A DNA stretch of 64,000 nucleotides from UBA7398 sp964567545 (GCA_964567545.1 CAZMNB010000002.1:1-64000); one strand, 5' to 3'; shown: positions 34,469 to 44,280, counted from the stretch's first letter. Program-made: numbers and translations. Notes: generated by a model from the letters alone, not told the origin.

Positions 34469-35053
34469 GTGTCTAATCAAATTGAGACAAAAATTGAACT
34501 TGAGTTAACTGGAAGAGATCGGGTCAGCGTTTTTTTTAGATTAATACTTGTTGTGCCAATTGCCATTTTTTCAATGTCTTTTTCAATATCAGATAACCTG
34601 AGTTGGTCAACATCTCTCTTGGTTTTGCCGGCTTTACTATCTTTAGTATTTCGCGAAGTTTATCCAAGCTATGTTTTTAATTTTAATAAAGCGCTTCTTG
34701 GACTCTCTACTCGTATTGTCGCTTTCGTTCTTGTATTACAAGATGGTTACCCGTCGATTGAATCTGATCCCAGAGTAGATGTAACGTTTCCAGATATAGA
34801 TGGTGGCAAGAAGTTGAATCGCTATCTTCCACTCGTTAAATGGTTTCTCGCCATTCCGTTATATCTAGTCGGTGTGGTTTATTCTCTTTATGCACTTACC
34901 TTAACGATTTTTGCTTGGTTCTCAATATTGGTCTCAAATGAATATCCAAAATGGTGCGCACAAGGTGTGGTTGGAACTATTTCTTACTGGAACCGAGTTG
35001 CTGGGTACGCATTCTTGCTCGTAACTGATGAATACCCAAGCTTTAATCTCTAA
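34469..35053 (+). CDS. DUF4389 membrane protein
   Basis: 194 residues from a GTG start with GGAG eight bases upstream. Hydrophobic segments near 24-40, 45-62, 75-92 and 125-160. The repeated motifs FREVYPSYVFNFNKALLGLSTRIVAF and YWNRVAGYAFLLVTDEYPSFNL are typical of DUF4389 proteins. Function unknown. Its 3' end overlaps the glycosylase gene by 26 bp. Confidence 0.8.
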   Translation: MSNQIETKIELELTGRDRVSVFFRLILVVPIAIFSMSFSISDNLSWSTSLLVLPALLSLVFREVYPSYVFNFNKALLGLSTRIVAFVLVLQDGYPSIESDPRVDVTFPDIDGGKKLNRYLPLVKWFLAIPLYLVGVVYSLYALTLTIFAWFSILVSNEYPKWCAQGVVGTISYWNRVAGYAFLLVTDEYPSFNL

Positions 35054-35663
35054 GAGCAAAGCTAGGCTAATCTCAAAAAAGATTGTAGAAGTTGATCCAG
35101 CGTTTTCTAAAGTTATTTCTAATTCAAAGCTCTGCACCATTGGCCGTGTAAGATCTGAGGAATCACATTTTTATTCTTTAGCGGCCTCAATTCTTTCACA
35201 ACAACTTTCCACAAAAGCTGCAGATACAATTATTAGGCGAATTACTGAAACAGCTGGTGGTGAGCTATCTGCAAAACGAATATCCAAATTAAGTGAAGAT
35301 CAGATTCGCGGTGCTGGGCTATCTGGCGCAAAAACAAGATCAATTTCCGAGTTGAGTTCAATCTTCCTAAATAAGAAATCTGCCGTTCACAAATTACACG
35401 AACTTTCTGATTCTGAAATTTCAGAGCTACTTCTGCCACTTTTTGGTATTGGAAGATGGACTATTGAAATGTTCTTAATGTTTCAACTTGGCCGATTAGA
35501 TGTTTGGCCAGTTAGTGATTTAGGAGTTAGGAGAGGCTGGGAGAAGATACATAGAGCGCGCATTGAAATTGAACCGAAAAAATTGGAAAAACTTGGTGAT
35601 AAATTTCTTGGATTCCGAAGCCACGTTGCTTGGTATTGCTGGCGCGGTACTGAACTTATTTAG
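35028..35663 (+). CDS. DNA-3-methyladenine glycosylase II (AlkA-like)
   Basis: 211 residues of the HhH-GPD superfamily. SLAASILSQQLSTKAADTI near 49, GAGLSGAKTRSISEL near 98, and the helix-hairpin-helix PLFGIGRWTIEMFLMF followed by the catalytic-Asp region DVWPVSDLGVRRG (Asp near 165). It removes alkylated bases in base-excision repair. No N-terminal AlkA domain, so it is the compact form. Confidence 0.88.
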   Translation: MNTQALISKSKARLISKKIVEVDPAFSKVISNSKLCTIGRVRSEESHFYSLAASILSQQLSTKAADTIIRRITETAGGELSAKRISKLSEDQIRGAGLSGAKTRSISELSSIFLNKKSAVHKLHELSDSEISELLLPLFGIGRWTIEMFLMFQLGRLDVWPVSDLGVRRGWEKIHRARIEIEPKKLEKLGDKFLGFRSHVAWYCWRGTELI

Positions 35664-36099
35664 GTTCCAAGATTAACGAAACCGAATTTATACACCAACG
35701 TTGATCAGTTGGTACGTCATATCCCTCACCTTCAAAAACATGACCGAGGTGCGAACCGCAGGAAGCACAACGAGCCTCGGTCCGAACTCTTGGAAAAAGT
35801 GAACGGTCCTCAATGAGAATTACGGCATCTTCTTTGGTTGGCGCATAGAAAGATGGCCAGCCGCACCCTGAATGGAATTTGGTTTCACTTCGAAATAGTT
35901 CGGCGTTGCATGCTTTACATTTATATACGCCTACCGTTTCAGAATCGGTATATTCACCTGTAAACGGCCGTTCTGTTCCAGCTTTTCGTAACACATCATA
36001 AGAGAGTGGATCCAATTGCATTTTTAGTTCTGCGTCATTTAATTGCACTGGAAAGGCAGCGCCACTTGGCGCAACTAGGGGCATCTCTTCGTTATTCAT
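35656..36099 (-). CDS. msrB: Peptide-methionine (R)-S-oxide reductase
   Basis: About 147 residues from MNNEEMPLV; the frame extends 17 codons further into msrA. Zinc-binding CKACNAELF and CASCGSHLGHVF, SGCGWPSFY, and the catalytic cysteine in RWCINSVSL. It repairs R-sulfoxides of methionine. Its start overlaps the end of msrA by 8 bp, so the two are one operon. Confidence 0.95.
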   Translation of the reverse strand: MNNEEMPLVAPSGAAFPVQLNDAELKMQLDPLSYDVLRKAGTERPFTGEYTDSETVGVYKCKACNAELFRSETKFHSGCGWPSFYAPTKEDAVILIEDRSLFPRVRTEARCASCGSHLGHVFEGEGYDVPTDQRWCINSVSLILEPK

Positions 36100-36616
36100 G
36101 CGAAGCCATTGGAAATTCGATACCGGTAGAAGAGTGACAATCATAACCATTTGGATTTTTCTCTAAATACCTTTGGTGATACTCCTCGGCAAGCCAATAA
36201 ATATGTGATCCGACTTCTTGAATTTCTGTAACTATTTCACCAATTCCAAATTTTTTGAGTTCAACATCGTAAATACTTTTTGTATTAATGGCATCAATCA
36301 TCTGTTCCGGAGTGGTGGTAAAAATTACGCTTCGATATTGAGTGCCAATATCGCCGCCTTGCTTATTTAACGAAGTTGGATCGTGCATTACCCAAAATTC
36401 TGCAAGTAATCTTTTATAAGAAATTAGGGCTGGATCGAATTCCACTTTAACTATTTCCGCATGATTTGTTTTTCCAGTACAAACTTCTTGATAAGTTGGG
36501 CTAGCAGTCGCCCCTCCCATGTAACCCACCGATGTATTAATCACGCCCTGGAGATTCCAAAATCGGCGCTGCGCACCCCAGAAGCAACCAGTTCCAAAAT
36601 ATGCGGTATTTAACAT
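36092..36616 (-). CDS. msrA: Peptide-methionine (S)-S-oxide reductase
   Basis: 174 residues. Catalytic GTGCFWGAQRRFW at 8-20, GYMGGATASPTYQEVC near 32, and YHQRYLEKNPNGY near the C-terminus, as in typical MsrA. It repairs S-sulfoxides of methionine, complementing MsrB encoded directly downstream. Confidence 0.95.
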   Translation of the reverse strand: MLNTAYFGTGCFWGAQRRFWNLQGVINTSVGYMGGATASPTYQEVCTGKTNHAEIVKVEFDPALISYKRLLAEFWVMHDPTSLNKQGGDIGTQYRSVIFTTTPEQMIDAINTKSIYDVELKKFGIGEIVTEIQEVGSHIYWLAEEYHQRYLEKNPNGYDCHSSTGIEFPMASHE

Positions 36617-36807
36617 GGCGATATTCTTTCAGGGATTATGAGATAAGGCACTTTAAGCAAATTGCCAGGTAAATGTCCTTGTTTATATAACAGTTAGCAG
36701 GGAGAATACTACTATTGCCGATTCCGGCGATTAGCAAAAATACCTAGATTTTGGTTCGGTCATGTCGAGAGTCAAGACGGCCCGATAGCATTGTTTGGAG
36801 GGAAGAG

Positions 36808-37077
36808 ATGGATTGGCGTCATAAATCAGCTTGTCGCGATGAAGATCCAGAGCTTTTCTTCCCAATTGGAAACACCGGACCTGCGTTAGCTCAAATTGAA
36901 GAGGCTAAGAAAGTTTGTAACCGGTGCGATGTTAAAGAGGCTTGTTTAGCATGGGCCTTAGAGAGCGGCCAAGATGCCGGAGTTTGGGGCGGGTTATCTG
37001 AAGATGAACGCCGAGCCATGAAACGTCGCGCAGCACGTAATCGAGCTCGACAATTAGAAAATCAAAACCGCTTCTAA
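36808..37077 (+). CDS. whiB1: WhiB-family iron-sulfur regulator, WhiB1/WblE type
   Basis: 89 residues from MDWRHKSACRD; GGAGGGAAGAG just upstream fixes this start. The four cluster cysteines are Cys9, Cys37, Cys40 and Cys46, at the same positions as in mycobacterial WhiB1, with the GVWGG turn (Trp60) and a basic C-terminal ERRAMKRRAARNRAR for DNA contact. WhiB1 binds the primary sigma factor and senses nitric oxide with its 4Fe-4S cluster. It converges with the PdtaS-like kinase (4-bp overlap), the same neighbourhood as in M. tuberculosis. Confidence 0.95.
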   Translation: MDWRHKSACRDEDPELFFPIGNTGPALAQIEEAKKVCNRCDVKEACLAWALESGQDAGVWGGLSEDERRAMKRRAARNRARQLENQNRF

Positions 37078-38555
37078 TTTTTAATTGGGAACGTTACGAC
37101 CGCTTCCGTTCCATGTGTAAGTCTATTAAATTCAATACTCCCATTTAACTCATTAATGGTTAGCGTTTGCACGATTTGTAACCCTAGATTTGCTTCCTGT
37201 TCTGGTGTAAAACTTTCGGAAAGTCCACTGCCATCATCTATTACAAAAACTTTACAGAGACTTTCGCTTCGCTCTACTCGTAATTCAAGTTTATTCCCAA
37301 TCGTGGCTAATCCATGCTCAAGTGCGTTATGAATTAATTCCGTTAATACTAGAGCTAACGGTGTGGCTACGATTGCCGGAAACCCGCCGAAGTTACCGCT
37401 ACGCTCAATCGAAATTTCATTGGTGCGAGTACTTAGCTCAACTGCATTAGCCATTATTCGATCCATGACTTCATCAAAAGCCACAGTTTCTTGACCGCTG
37501 GCGGATAGTGTTTCGTGCACTATTGCAATTGATGCAACTCTTCGTACCGCTTCTTCTAGAGCCGCACTCGCTTTCGGGTCATCAATACGTCTCGATTGCA
37601 ATCGAAGCAATGCAGATACTGTTTGCAAATTGTTCTTAACTCGATGATGAATTTCACGAATTGTTGCATCTTTTGATAACAGCGCTCGATCTCTTCTACG
37701 TAACTCAGTTACGTTGTGGGCTAGCACAATTGCACCGATTCGATCATTCGCTTGCGTTAACGGAATTGAGAGTAGGTCAATAGTGCCGGTATCGCAATCA
37801 AATTCTTCGCGGCGTAGAGTTTTTCCACTCATGACGGCTCGCCAATTCTCTTCTCGTGGAATATGACTCACGCTGGCACTTTGCAGCGAATCCAATACTT
37901 CTCCAAAGTTATGTCCCTCTAAATCGCTTGGCCAACCGACTCTATTAAGTGCAGATCTTGCATTTGGGCTAGCAAAAATTACCACGCCATTCACATCTAA
38001 TCTAATGAGACCATCGCCAACTCGCGGCGCTGACTGCGCTAAATAAACGCTCTCCTTTATTGGGAAGTTTCCTTCGGAAACCATTTTGTAAATCTTGTGC
38101 GCAATTTCGCGATAATTCAATTCTAACTTTGAAGGTGTCCGCATCGTTTCAACGTTTCTATGGCGTGAAATTACCGCAATAAAATTGCCTTCGAAAAATA
38201 CTGGGACGGTCTCCTCTTTAACGATAATCTCGCCCACTTCTTCTGGTTCAGTGTCGCGAATTATTTCGCCATTAGAAAGTGCTTGATCGATTCGAGGTTT
38301 ACTACCCCAAAGAATTTCATTGCCGATTACATTCTGACTAAAAACTGTTGCGGCAGTAGTCGGGCGTATGTGAGCAAGAGCTATATGTCCTTCTGGCCAA
38401 GATTTGTAATCTTTACGCCGAGGTGCCCAGAGTATTAAATCTGCAAAGGAAAGATCGGCAAGTAATTGCCATTCAGCAACAAGTTCAGATAACCGAGAAA
38501 TGTCAGATTCACTTAAAGCAGTGCGTTGAGTGAGCGCAGTACTGAAGGTTTGCAT
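37074..38555 (-). CDS. pdtaS: Sensor histidine kinase, PdtaS type
   Basis: 493 residues. N-terminal GAF-like domain (1-160), PAS domain (about 170-285), then the HisKA_2 motif IREIHHRVKNNLQ at 299-311 with phospho-acceptor His303, and an ATPase domain (ELIHNALEHGL, DDGSGLSE). No membrane helix, so it is a cytoplasmic kinase. The PdtaS/PdtaR pair acts on antiterminating ANTAR regulators in mycobacteria. No PdtaR partner is in the window. Confidence 0.9.
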   Translation of the reverse strand: MQTFSTALTQRTALSESDISRLSELVAEWQLLADLSFADLILWAPRRKDYKSWPEGHIALAHIRPTTAATVFSQNVIGNEILWGSKPRIDQALSNGEIIRDTEPEEVGEIIVKEETVPVFFEGNFIAVISRHRNVETMRTPSKLELNYREIAHKIYKMVSEGNFPIKESVYLAQSAPRVGDGLIRLDVNGVVIFASPNARSALNRVGWPSDLEGHNFGEVLDSLQSASVSHIPREENWRAVMSGKTLRREEFDCDTGTIDLLSIPLTQANDRIGAIVLAHNVTELRRRDRALLSKDATIREIHHRVKNNLQTVSALLRLQSRRIDDPKASAALEEAVRRVASIAIVHETLSASGQETVAFDEVMDRIMANAVELSTRTNEISIERSGNFGGFPAIVATPLALVLTELIHNALEHGLATIGNKLELRVERSESLCKVFVIDDGSGLSESFTPEQEANLGLQIVQTLTINELNGSIEFNRLTHGTEAVVTFPIKN

Positions 38556-38564
38556 AGGGAAATC

Positions 38565-39644
38565 TTAGCGAGAAGTTAGCACCTCAAGTTTCTCGATTCG
38601 CGCCAATAACTCAATAAAGGACTTTCGAATAGCGCTTCGTGGGGCTACATCAGAAATTGGTGAGCAATTTGTTTGCGCACGATCAAAAGCTGAATAATCA
38701 CTTGAAATGACAAGTCCAGAACCAGGAGGCACTAGAGCTTCAAATCTTCGCTCAATTGCACGATGTCGCCGTGAGGTTCCAGATTTGTTTAGAATATAAA
38801 AAATCGCAATTTTCTTTGGTAAATCGCAGCTTCTATCAATAAACCTTTCCAAGGCCCGCATTGAAAATTCTTCGGATTTTGCAACGTAAATAATCGTGCT
38901 AATTTTTTCAAACCATTGGGCAAATTCCTGTGCAGATTTACGTCGATCAATTATGGCATCCGCAATTTTTGGCATGACACCTAAATCAATATAGATTTTT
39001 GCGCCGAGATCGATAAGATTCTGAAATCTATCCTCACTAGCACTCAAGTCGGTGAAGAGAATTAAGTTTTCCGTTATCTGAAATTCTTTTCGTAAACCTT
39101 CGTCTGATTGTCCAAGCAACAACGCTAGAGTAGGAGCAACATTATCCGCATCAATAATCGCCGTCTTATTATGTGTTGCAGATTCCGCCGCAAGGTTTAG
39201 CGCAATGGATGTTCGCCCCGGCGCACCAGCTGTCCCAATTACTCCTACAAGGGATCGATACCTAGGTGCGCTAGTAAGGGGTCCAATCGAGTTTGCATGG
39301 AGCAGCGGATTCCGAAGCGCCCGAGCTATCAACTCACTTAATGAATTTAAATCTAAACTCTTTAAATCCTCGGCAAGTTGCACGATAGAAGTTTCCGAAT
39401 TATTCCAATCGGCAAAGTTGACCGCATTAATTCCTGGTAAATCTCGATGGTAGATGACAATCCACCTTGCGTTGCCTAAAGTTCTATTCTTTAGAAAATT
39501 CAATAAATCTTCACCGGAAATGGCTCGAAAAATAATATTCTTTCCCGATTCAAATAGCGATCGCGCGACAAAAGATTCAACCTCTGGATTAGCGATTCCA
39601 GTGATTACATTAACTTCTGATCGCAAACTCTCTGAATCAGCCAT
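38565..39644 (-). CDS. CpaE/MinD-like P-loop protein with degenerate Walker A
   Basis: 359 residues. An N-terminal receiver-like region (1-120) is followed by a MinD/ParA-type domain: VGVIGTAGAPGRTSIALNLA at 133-152 and AIIDADNVAPTLALLLGQ. The deviant Walker A lysines of ParA (KGGxGKT) are replaced (Gly-Arg-Thr), a form I have seen in actinobacterial CpaE-like proteins. CpaE homologues position pili or secretion systems, but no tad/flp genes adjoin. The upstream gene encodes a SAF protein (8-bp overlap). Confidence 0.7.
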   Translation of the reverse strand: MADSESLRSEVNVITGIANPEVESFVARSLFESGKNIIFRAISGEDLLNFLKNRTLGNARWIVIYHRDLPGINAVNFADWNNSETSIVQLAEDLKSLDLNSLSELIARALRNPLLHANSIGPLTSAPRYRSLVGVIGTAGAPGRTSIALNLAAESATHNKTAIIDADNVAPTLALLLGQSDEGLRKEFQITENLILFTDLSASEDRFQNLIDLGAKIYIDLGVMPKIADAIIDRRKSAQEFAQWFEKISTIIYVAKSEEFSMRALERFIDRSCDLPKKIAIFYILNKSGTSRRHRAIERRFEALVPPGSGLVISSDYSAFDRAQTNCSPISDVAPRSAIRKSFIELLARIEKLEVLTSR

Positions 39645-40260
39645 GTTTTACCAAGACCATCCGATGTCGTGGTAATTGCGCTAAAACTGAAATAACTCCG
39701 GAATTGGGTAGGGAAAGAACTACACCAACGCCACCGCCTAAATCTCTAGATTTTTGATCAACTGAAATAACCGATATTTCAGCTGCAATCAAGCGAGTAG
39801 TGTCAATTTGCCCAGAGCTTTCTGTTAAATCATTAGGAAGTGCATAAACATCCACAATTGATCCGCTAACTAAATCTGCCGGCAGATCATTTTTCGATAC
39901 TTCAATTGGAGTATCTCGAGCGTCGATTCCATACGGAGCGCTAGTGAGCGATGCTGCAGGAATAAGTTCGTGCGCGCCAATTTTGCGGAGCACCACCGTT
40001 CCAAGGAGATCGGCATTTACCGACAAATAACTTTTTGAATTTTCGGGCAACATAACTCGGATTGGGCGTAAATCCGTTTGGGCAATGACATCGCCGGGAG
40101 CTAATTCACCATAACTTCCCCAGACTAAAACGGTCCGATTTGACTCCCGATTAATTAGAGCAGCAGCAATAAATGAAAGAAGAATCATCAAAATTCCGAT
40201 TATGGTGCGGGAGTTACTCTTAATTTTCCTACTTGTGATGAGGTTATCTAGTTTTTTCAT
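39637..40260 (-). CDS. SAF-domain membrane protein (CpaB/RcpC-like)
   Basis: 207 residues. One membrane helix at 20-37 with a basic flank, then a SAF domain (about 45-105: LAPGDVIAQTDLRPIRV, LLGTVVLRKIGAHELIPAASL) and a beta-rich region (SGSIVDVYALPND) as in CpaB of Flp pilus systems. It overlaps the CpaE-like gene by 8 bp; together they resemble a remnant or variant of a pilus assembly pair. Confidence 0.7.
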   Translation of the reverse strand: MKKLDNLITSRKIKSNSRTIIGILMILLSFIAAALINRESNRTVLVWGSYGELAPGDVIAQTDLRPIRVMLPENSKSYLSVNADLLGTVVLRKIGAHELIPAASLTSAPYGIDARDTPIEVSKNDLPADLVSGSIVDVYALPNDLTESSGQIDTTRLIAAEISVISVDQKSRDLGGGVGVVLSLPNSGVISVLAQLPRHRMVLVKHG

Positions 40261-40298
40261 GAACGATAAATAACGGAAAATTAACCACGCTATTAAAG

Positions 40299-40307
40299 TT
40301 ATCCACA
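40299..40307 (+). promoter_or_regulatory. Single DnaA box
   Basis: TTATCCACA, an exact DnaA-box consensus, lies in the 120-bp gap between two divergent genes. A weaker TTAACCACG is at 40281. A lone site is more likely a regulatory or titration site than an origin. Confidence 0.35.
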
Positions 40308-40380
40308 GTCATACTTTCGGGTGAGATAGCCTCAACTTTTTCTACATTGGCTTACCGTAGTTTCCGATAATGATTCAACC

Positions 40381-40908
40381 ATGACAAATCTTGATACCAA
40401 TGAAATACATTTCCATGAAGTTGAACTTTCTGAGACAAGTTTCAACTTTGACTCCGACCTTTGGTCACACCCGATGCTCGCGCTATTTGCACCTCCACCA
40501 GAACCTCTTACAATTCCAAAGAGCCATAAACTTTATTTAGTACCAACCACATTCGGTGATGAATTCGATCCAGATTTTGCGCCACAGCCAAGTTCGTTAG
40601 CTGAACTTCCCGATATAGAACCATGGTTGAAAAGATTTGTAGTGAGTTTATTGGAAATATGGATTGGGCAACGTGCCCCGCAACAACTTTCCCGCTGGTG
40701 TCATCGAGCAATTTATCAAGAACTTATTAGAAAAATCGGGTCTATAAATACTTTGCCTAAAGTGCGAAATATTTATCGCTGCCAACCGATTGAAGGTGTT
40801 GAAGAAGTTACCGTAACCCTAAGATTTGGAGATCGAATTAGGTCTTTAGTGATTAGATTTGAGGGTGTAGATAAGCGTTGGTTATGTACTGAATTATTCT
40901 TAATCTAA
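40381..40908 (+). CDS. Rv3235-family protein
   Basis: 175 residues. Disordered acidic N-terminus (1-80) followed by a compact domain: FVVSLLEIWIGQRAPQQLSRW near 88, VRNIYRCQPIEGVEEVTVTLRFGDR near 127, and VDKRWLCTELFLI at the C-terminus. This is the pattern of the actinobacterial Rv3235 family found next to secA. Function unknown. It converges with secA (2-bp gap). Confidence 0.75.
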   Translation: MTNLDTNEIHFHEVELSETSFNFDSDLWSHPMLALFAPPPEPLTIPKSHKLYLVPTTFGDEFDPDFAPQPSSLAELPDIEPWLKRFVVSLLEIWIGQRAPQQLSRWCHRAIYQELIRKIGSINTLPKVRNIYRCQPIEGVEEVTVTLRFGDRIRSLVIRFEGVDKRWLCTELFLI

Positions 40909-40910
40909 AA

Positions 40911-43580
40911 TTAATTAGGCACTCCGTGGCAACGTTTATATTTTTTCCCGGAACCGCAAGGACACGGTGAGTTTCTTGAAACACCAGTATCTCGACTTAC
41001 AGATCCAGATTCACTTGGAGCGGTGTATTTCAATTCTTGAGTTGGTTTATTGCTTTGCAGCCCTTTGGCTTCGACACCATCAGATTCAACGCTAACTTCC
41101 ACATTAAACAAAAATCCGACCATCTCCTCTTTAATGGATTCCATCATCGCGGCAAATAATTCATATCCTTCTTTTTGATATTCAACAAGCGGATCGCGTT
41201 GAGCCATCGCACGTAAGCCGATACCTTCTTGCAAGTAATCCATTTCGTACAAGTGTTCCCGCCATTTTCGATCCAATACCGAAAGCAAAACTTTACGTTC
41301 TAATTCCCGCATTACTTCTGCAGTTATATTAGTTTCACGATTAGAATATTGAACTCTTGAGTCTTCCAACACTTTAGTTAGTAAATATTCATTGTCGATT
41401 CCAGCTCGACCACCGATTTCCGCTTCTACATCAGCGACTGTAAAGGAAATTGGGTAAAGCGATTTTAGCGCAGTCCACAAAGTATCCAAGTCCCAATCTT
41501 CAGGGAAGCCTTCGCCTGTAGCGGAATTTATATATGCGGAAATAGTGTCATCTATAAAACCAGCAACTTGTTCGCTGATATCTGCACCTTCTAAAACTTC
41601 ACGGCGCTCCCCATATACAACTTCACGTTGTCGGTTCATAACATCGTCATACTTCAGGACATTTTTACGCATTTCAAAGTTTTGTGATTCAACTTGAGTT
41701 TGCGCAGATCGAATTGCGTTTGAGACCATCTTGGATTCAATCGGTTGATCTTCAGGAATTCCGGCAGCAGTCAAGAATCGCTCCACCATTGCAGAATTGA
41801 ATCGACGCATTAATTCATCTTGTAACGAAAGATAAAATCGAGATTCACCAGGATCGCCTTGTCGGCCGGAACGACCACGCAATTGATTATCGATTCGACG
41901 AGATTCATGGCGCTCTGTTCCCAGAACATATAGCCCACCTAATGCGACAACTTCTTCATGCTCTTTGGCAACTGCAGCTTTCTGTTTTGCAATTTCATCT
42001 GGCCATAAACTTTCATATTGTTCGGCGTTATCTACCGGCGAAATACCTTGACGTTGTAATTCAAAATCTGCCATAAATTCTGGATTTCCACCAAGCATGA
42101 TGTCAGTTCCGCGTCCAGCCATATTTGTTGCGACCGTTACCGCACCAAGAGTTCCGGCGCGGGCTATTACAGCGGCTTCACGTTCGTGCTGCTTCGCATT
42201 TAAAACTTCGTGCGGAATTCCTTTTCTACGGAGCGTTTGCGAAAGTACTTCAGATTTTTCAACACTTACAGTGCCAACTAATACTGGTTGTCCTTTTCGA
42301 TGCCGTTCAACTATATCAATTGCAACTGCTTCAAATTTTGCATCTTCGGTTTTGTAAACTAAATCTGCTTGATCGATACGTTGCATATCTCGATTTGTTG
42401 GAATTGGAATGACACCAAGCTTGTAAATTTGCATGAATTCAGAAGCTTCAGTCATCGCCGTACCGGTCATTCCGGAAATTTTCTCGTAGAGTCGGAAATA
42501 ATTTTGCAAAGTAATTGTGGCTAACGTCTGGTTCTCATCCTTAATTTCAACTTTCTCTTTTGCTTCTAGCGCTTGATGCAAACCTTCACTGTAGCGGCGG
42601 CCAGAGAGCATTCGACCAGTATGCTCATCAACAATAAGTAATTCACCGCTCATTACAACGTAATCTTTGTCTCGCTTGAAAAGCTCTTTTGCACGGATTG
42701 CGTTATTTAAGTAACCAATCATGGGAGTGTTTACTGATTCATATAAATTTGCAATCCCTAAAAACTCTTCCACTTTAGTGACACCTGCGTCCAAAATTCC
42801 GACAGTTCTTTTCTTTTCATCTACTTCATAGTGTGTATCGCGGGTTAGTCGCGCAACTATGTTTGCAAATTCAACGTACCATTTTGTAGCTTTATCAGCA
42901 GGACCGGAGATGATTAATGGAGTTCGAGCTTCGTCAATAAGAATCGAGTCCACTTCATCGACGATCGCATAATTATGATTCCGTTGTACGCAATCTTCTA
43001 AAGACCAAGCCATATTGTCTCGTAAATAATCAAATCCAAATTCATTATTTGTACCGTAAGTTATATCCGCAGCGTATTGTTCTCGGCGTTCGCTCGGGGA
43101 CATAGATGCAAGAATTACGCCAACTTTTAAACCTAGAAAACGATGGATTCGCCCCATCCATTCGCTATCGCGTTCAGCGAGATAATCATTTGTCGTCACA
43201 ACATGTACGCCGTTCCCGGGTAGCGCATTCAAATATGCAGGCAAGGTTGCGACTAAAGTCTTTCCTTCGCCAGTCCGCATCTCTGCAATATTCCCGCTAT
43301 GAAGTGCAGCGCCGCCCATAATCTGAACGTCGTAATGACGTTGTCCCAATGTTCGTTTTGCGGCCTCGCGAACCACAGCAAAGGCTTCCGGGAGTAATTC
43401 ATCTAACGTTTCACCAGCAGTTAATCGGGTACGAAATTCATCGGTCTTGGCACGTAATTGATCATCAGTAAGCAATGCGATTACAGATTCTTCACTATTA
43501 ACTTCAATCGCTATTTTTTGCAGTCGCTTGAGGGTGCGACCTTCGCCCGCGCGGAGAATTCTGTCGAGTATCGCAACCAT
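40911..43580 (-). CDS. secA: Preprotein translocase ATPase SecA
   Basis: About 889 residues from MVAILDRILRAGEGRTL (18 codons after the longest frame start). Motor: MRTGEGKTLVATLPAY, DYLAERDSEWMGRIH, VDEVDSILIDEARTPLIISG, and ATNMAGRGTDIMLGGN with RGRSGRQGDPGESRFY. The C-terminal zinc tail NSPCPCGSGKKYKRCHG (SEC-C) binds SecB or ribosomes. It drives export through SecYEG. The start lies 4 bp after comF, so they form one operon. Confidence 0.97.
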   Translation of the reverse strand: MVAILDRILRAGEGRTLKRLQKIAIEVNSEESVIALLTDDQLRAKTDEFRTRLTAGETLDELLPEAFAVVREAAKRTLGQRHYDVQIMGGAALHSGNIAEMRTGEGKTLVATLPAYLNALPGNGVHVVTTNDYLAERDSEWMGRIHRFLGLKVGVILASMSPSERREQYAADITYGTNNEFGFDYLRDNMAWSLEDCVQRNHNYAIVDEVDSILIDEARTPLIISGPADKATKWYVEFANIVARLTRDTHYEVDEKKRTVGILDAGVTKVEEFLGIANLYESVNTPMIGYLNNAIRAKELFKRDKDYVVMSGELLIVDEHTGRMLSGRRYSEGLHQALEAKEKVEIKDENQTLATITLQNYFRLYEKISGMTGTAMTEASEFMQIYKLGVIPIPTNRDMQRIDQADLVYKTEDAKFEAVAIDIVERHRKGQPVLVGTVSVEKSEVLSQTLRRKGIPHEVLNAKQHEREAAVIARAGTLGAVTVATNMAGRGTDIMLGGNPEFMADFELQRQGISPVDNAEQYESLWPDEIAKQKAAVAKEHEEVVALGGLYVLGTERHESRRIDNQLRGRSGRQGDPGESRFYLSLQDELMRRFNSAMVERFLTAAGIPEDQPIESKMVSNAIRSAQTQVESQNFEMRKNVLKYDDVMNRQREVVYGERREVLEGADISEQVAGFIDDTISAYINSATGEGFPEDWDLDTLWTALKSLYPISFTVADVEAEIGGRAGIDNEYLLTKVLEDSRVQYSNRETNITAEVMRELERKVLLSVLDRKWREHLYEMDYLQEGIGLRAMAQRDPLVEYQKEGYELFAAMMESIKEEMVGFLFNVEVSVESDGVEAKGLQSNKPTQELKYTAPSESGSVSRDTGVSRNSPCPCGSGKKYKRCHGVPN

Positions 43581-43584
43581 TGGG

Positions 43585-44280
43585 CTATGGTATTCGCATT
43601 TGGTGCCGCGATGCACACGCAGCAATCGCACCAATTACTGTGATTTTGCTGGCTTCTAGCGCAGAAATCGCCGATTTCAGGGTTGCACCGCTGGTTATTA
43701 CATCATCGACTAGTAGAACATTGATAGGTAGATTTTTATATTTGGCGATCACTCGTTCATCTACAAAAATAGCGGAATTCATATTTTGTTCTCGCTCTAG
43801 CGCGCTCAACCCAGATTGATCCCTAACATGAGATTTTTGAATCAACATTGGAGCAATGGGTTCCGTCAAAAATTTTATAACTGAAATATCGGGAGTTTTC
43901 AAAAAATCATGAACTAGATTAAATAAATAATCGCCTCCTCGCCTGCGGTTTGCGGCTCGAGCAGAAGGAATTGAAATTAGAATCGTGGATCTTGGAATTG
44001 TTTCAATTCGCGCCAATTGTTTAAGCGCCGCTCCTAAGCCAATTAGAATGCACTCTCGGGCAGTTTTTAGATTATCTTCTTTTGCAGATAAAACAATACT
44101 TGCAACACGTTCATCGTAGGGTATTGCCGCGGACACTTTACGATTTAGAATTAAAAAATCTCGATAAGAATTCTGCCATCTAAATTTGCATCTTGAGCAA
44201 AGCGAAATATCTGGCTTGTCGCACATTAAACAGTATCTTGGATAAACTAGGGTTTTAACTGAATTAAGAAAACTTTGCAT
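43585..44280 (-). CDS. comF: ComF-family amidophosphoribosyltransferase-like protein
   Basis: 231 residues. N-terminal zinc-ribbon cysteines (YPRYCLMCDKPDISLCSRC) and the PRTase signature VLLVDDVITSGATLKSAISAL near 190. ComF proteins take part in DNA uptake in some bacteria; in actinobacteria the role is unclear. Directly upstream of secA in the conserved order. The lpqB gene usual between mtrB and comF in this phylum is missing; only 74 bp separate them. Confidence 0.88.
   Translation of the reverse strand: MQSFLNSVKTLVYPRYCLMCDKPDISLCSRCKFRWQNSYRDFLILNRKVSAAIPYDERVASIVLSAKEDNLKTARECILIGLGAALKQLARIETIPRSTILISIPSARAANRRRGGDYLFNLVHDFLKTPDISVIKFLTEPIAPMLIQKSHVRDQSGLSALEREQNMNSAIFVDERVIAKYKNLPINVLLVDDVITSGATLKSAISALEASKITVIGAIAACASRHQMRIP

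Noticed and set aside
40261..40380. Replication origin from the DnaA box TTATCCACA
   Set aside because: Only one exact box and no dnaA, dnaN or AT-rich unwinding element nearby.
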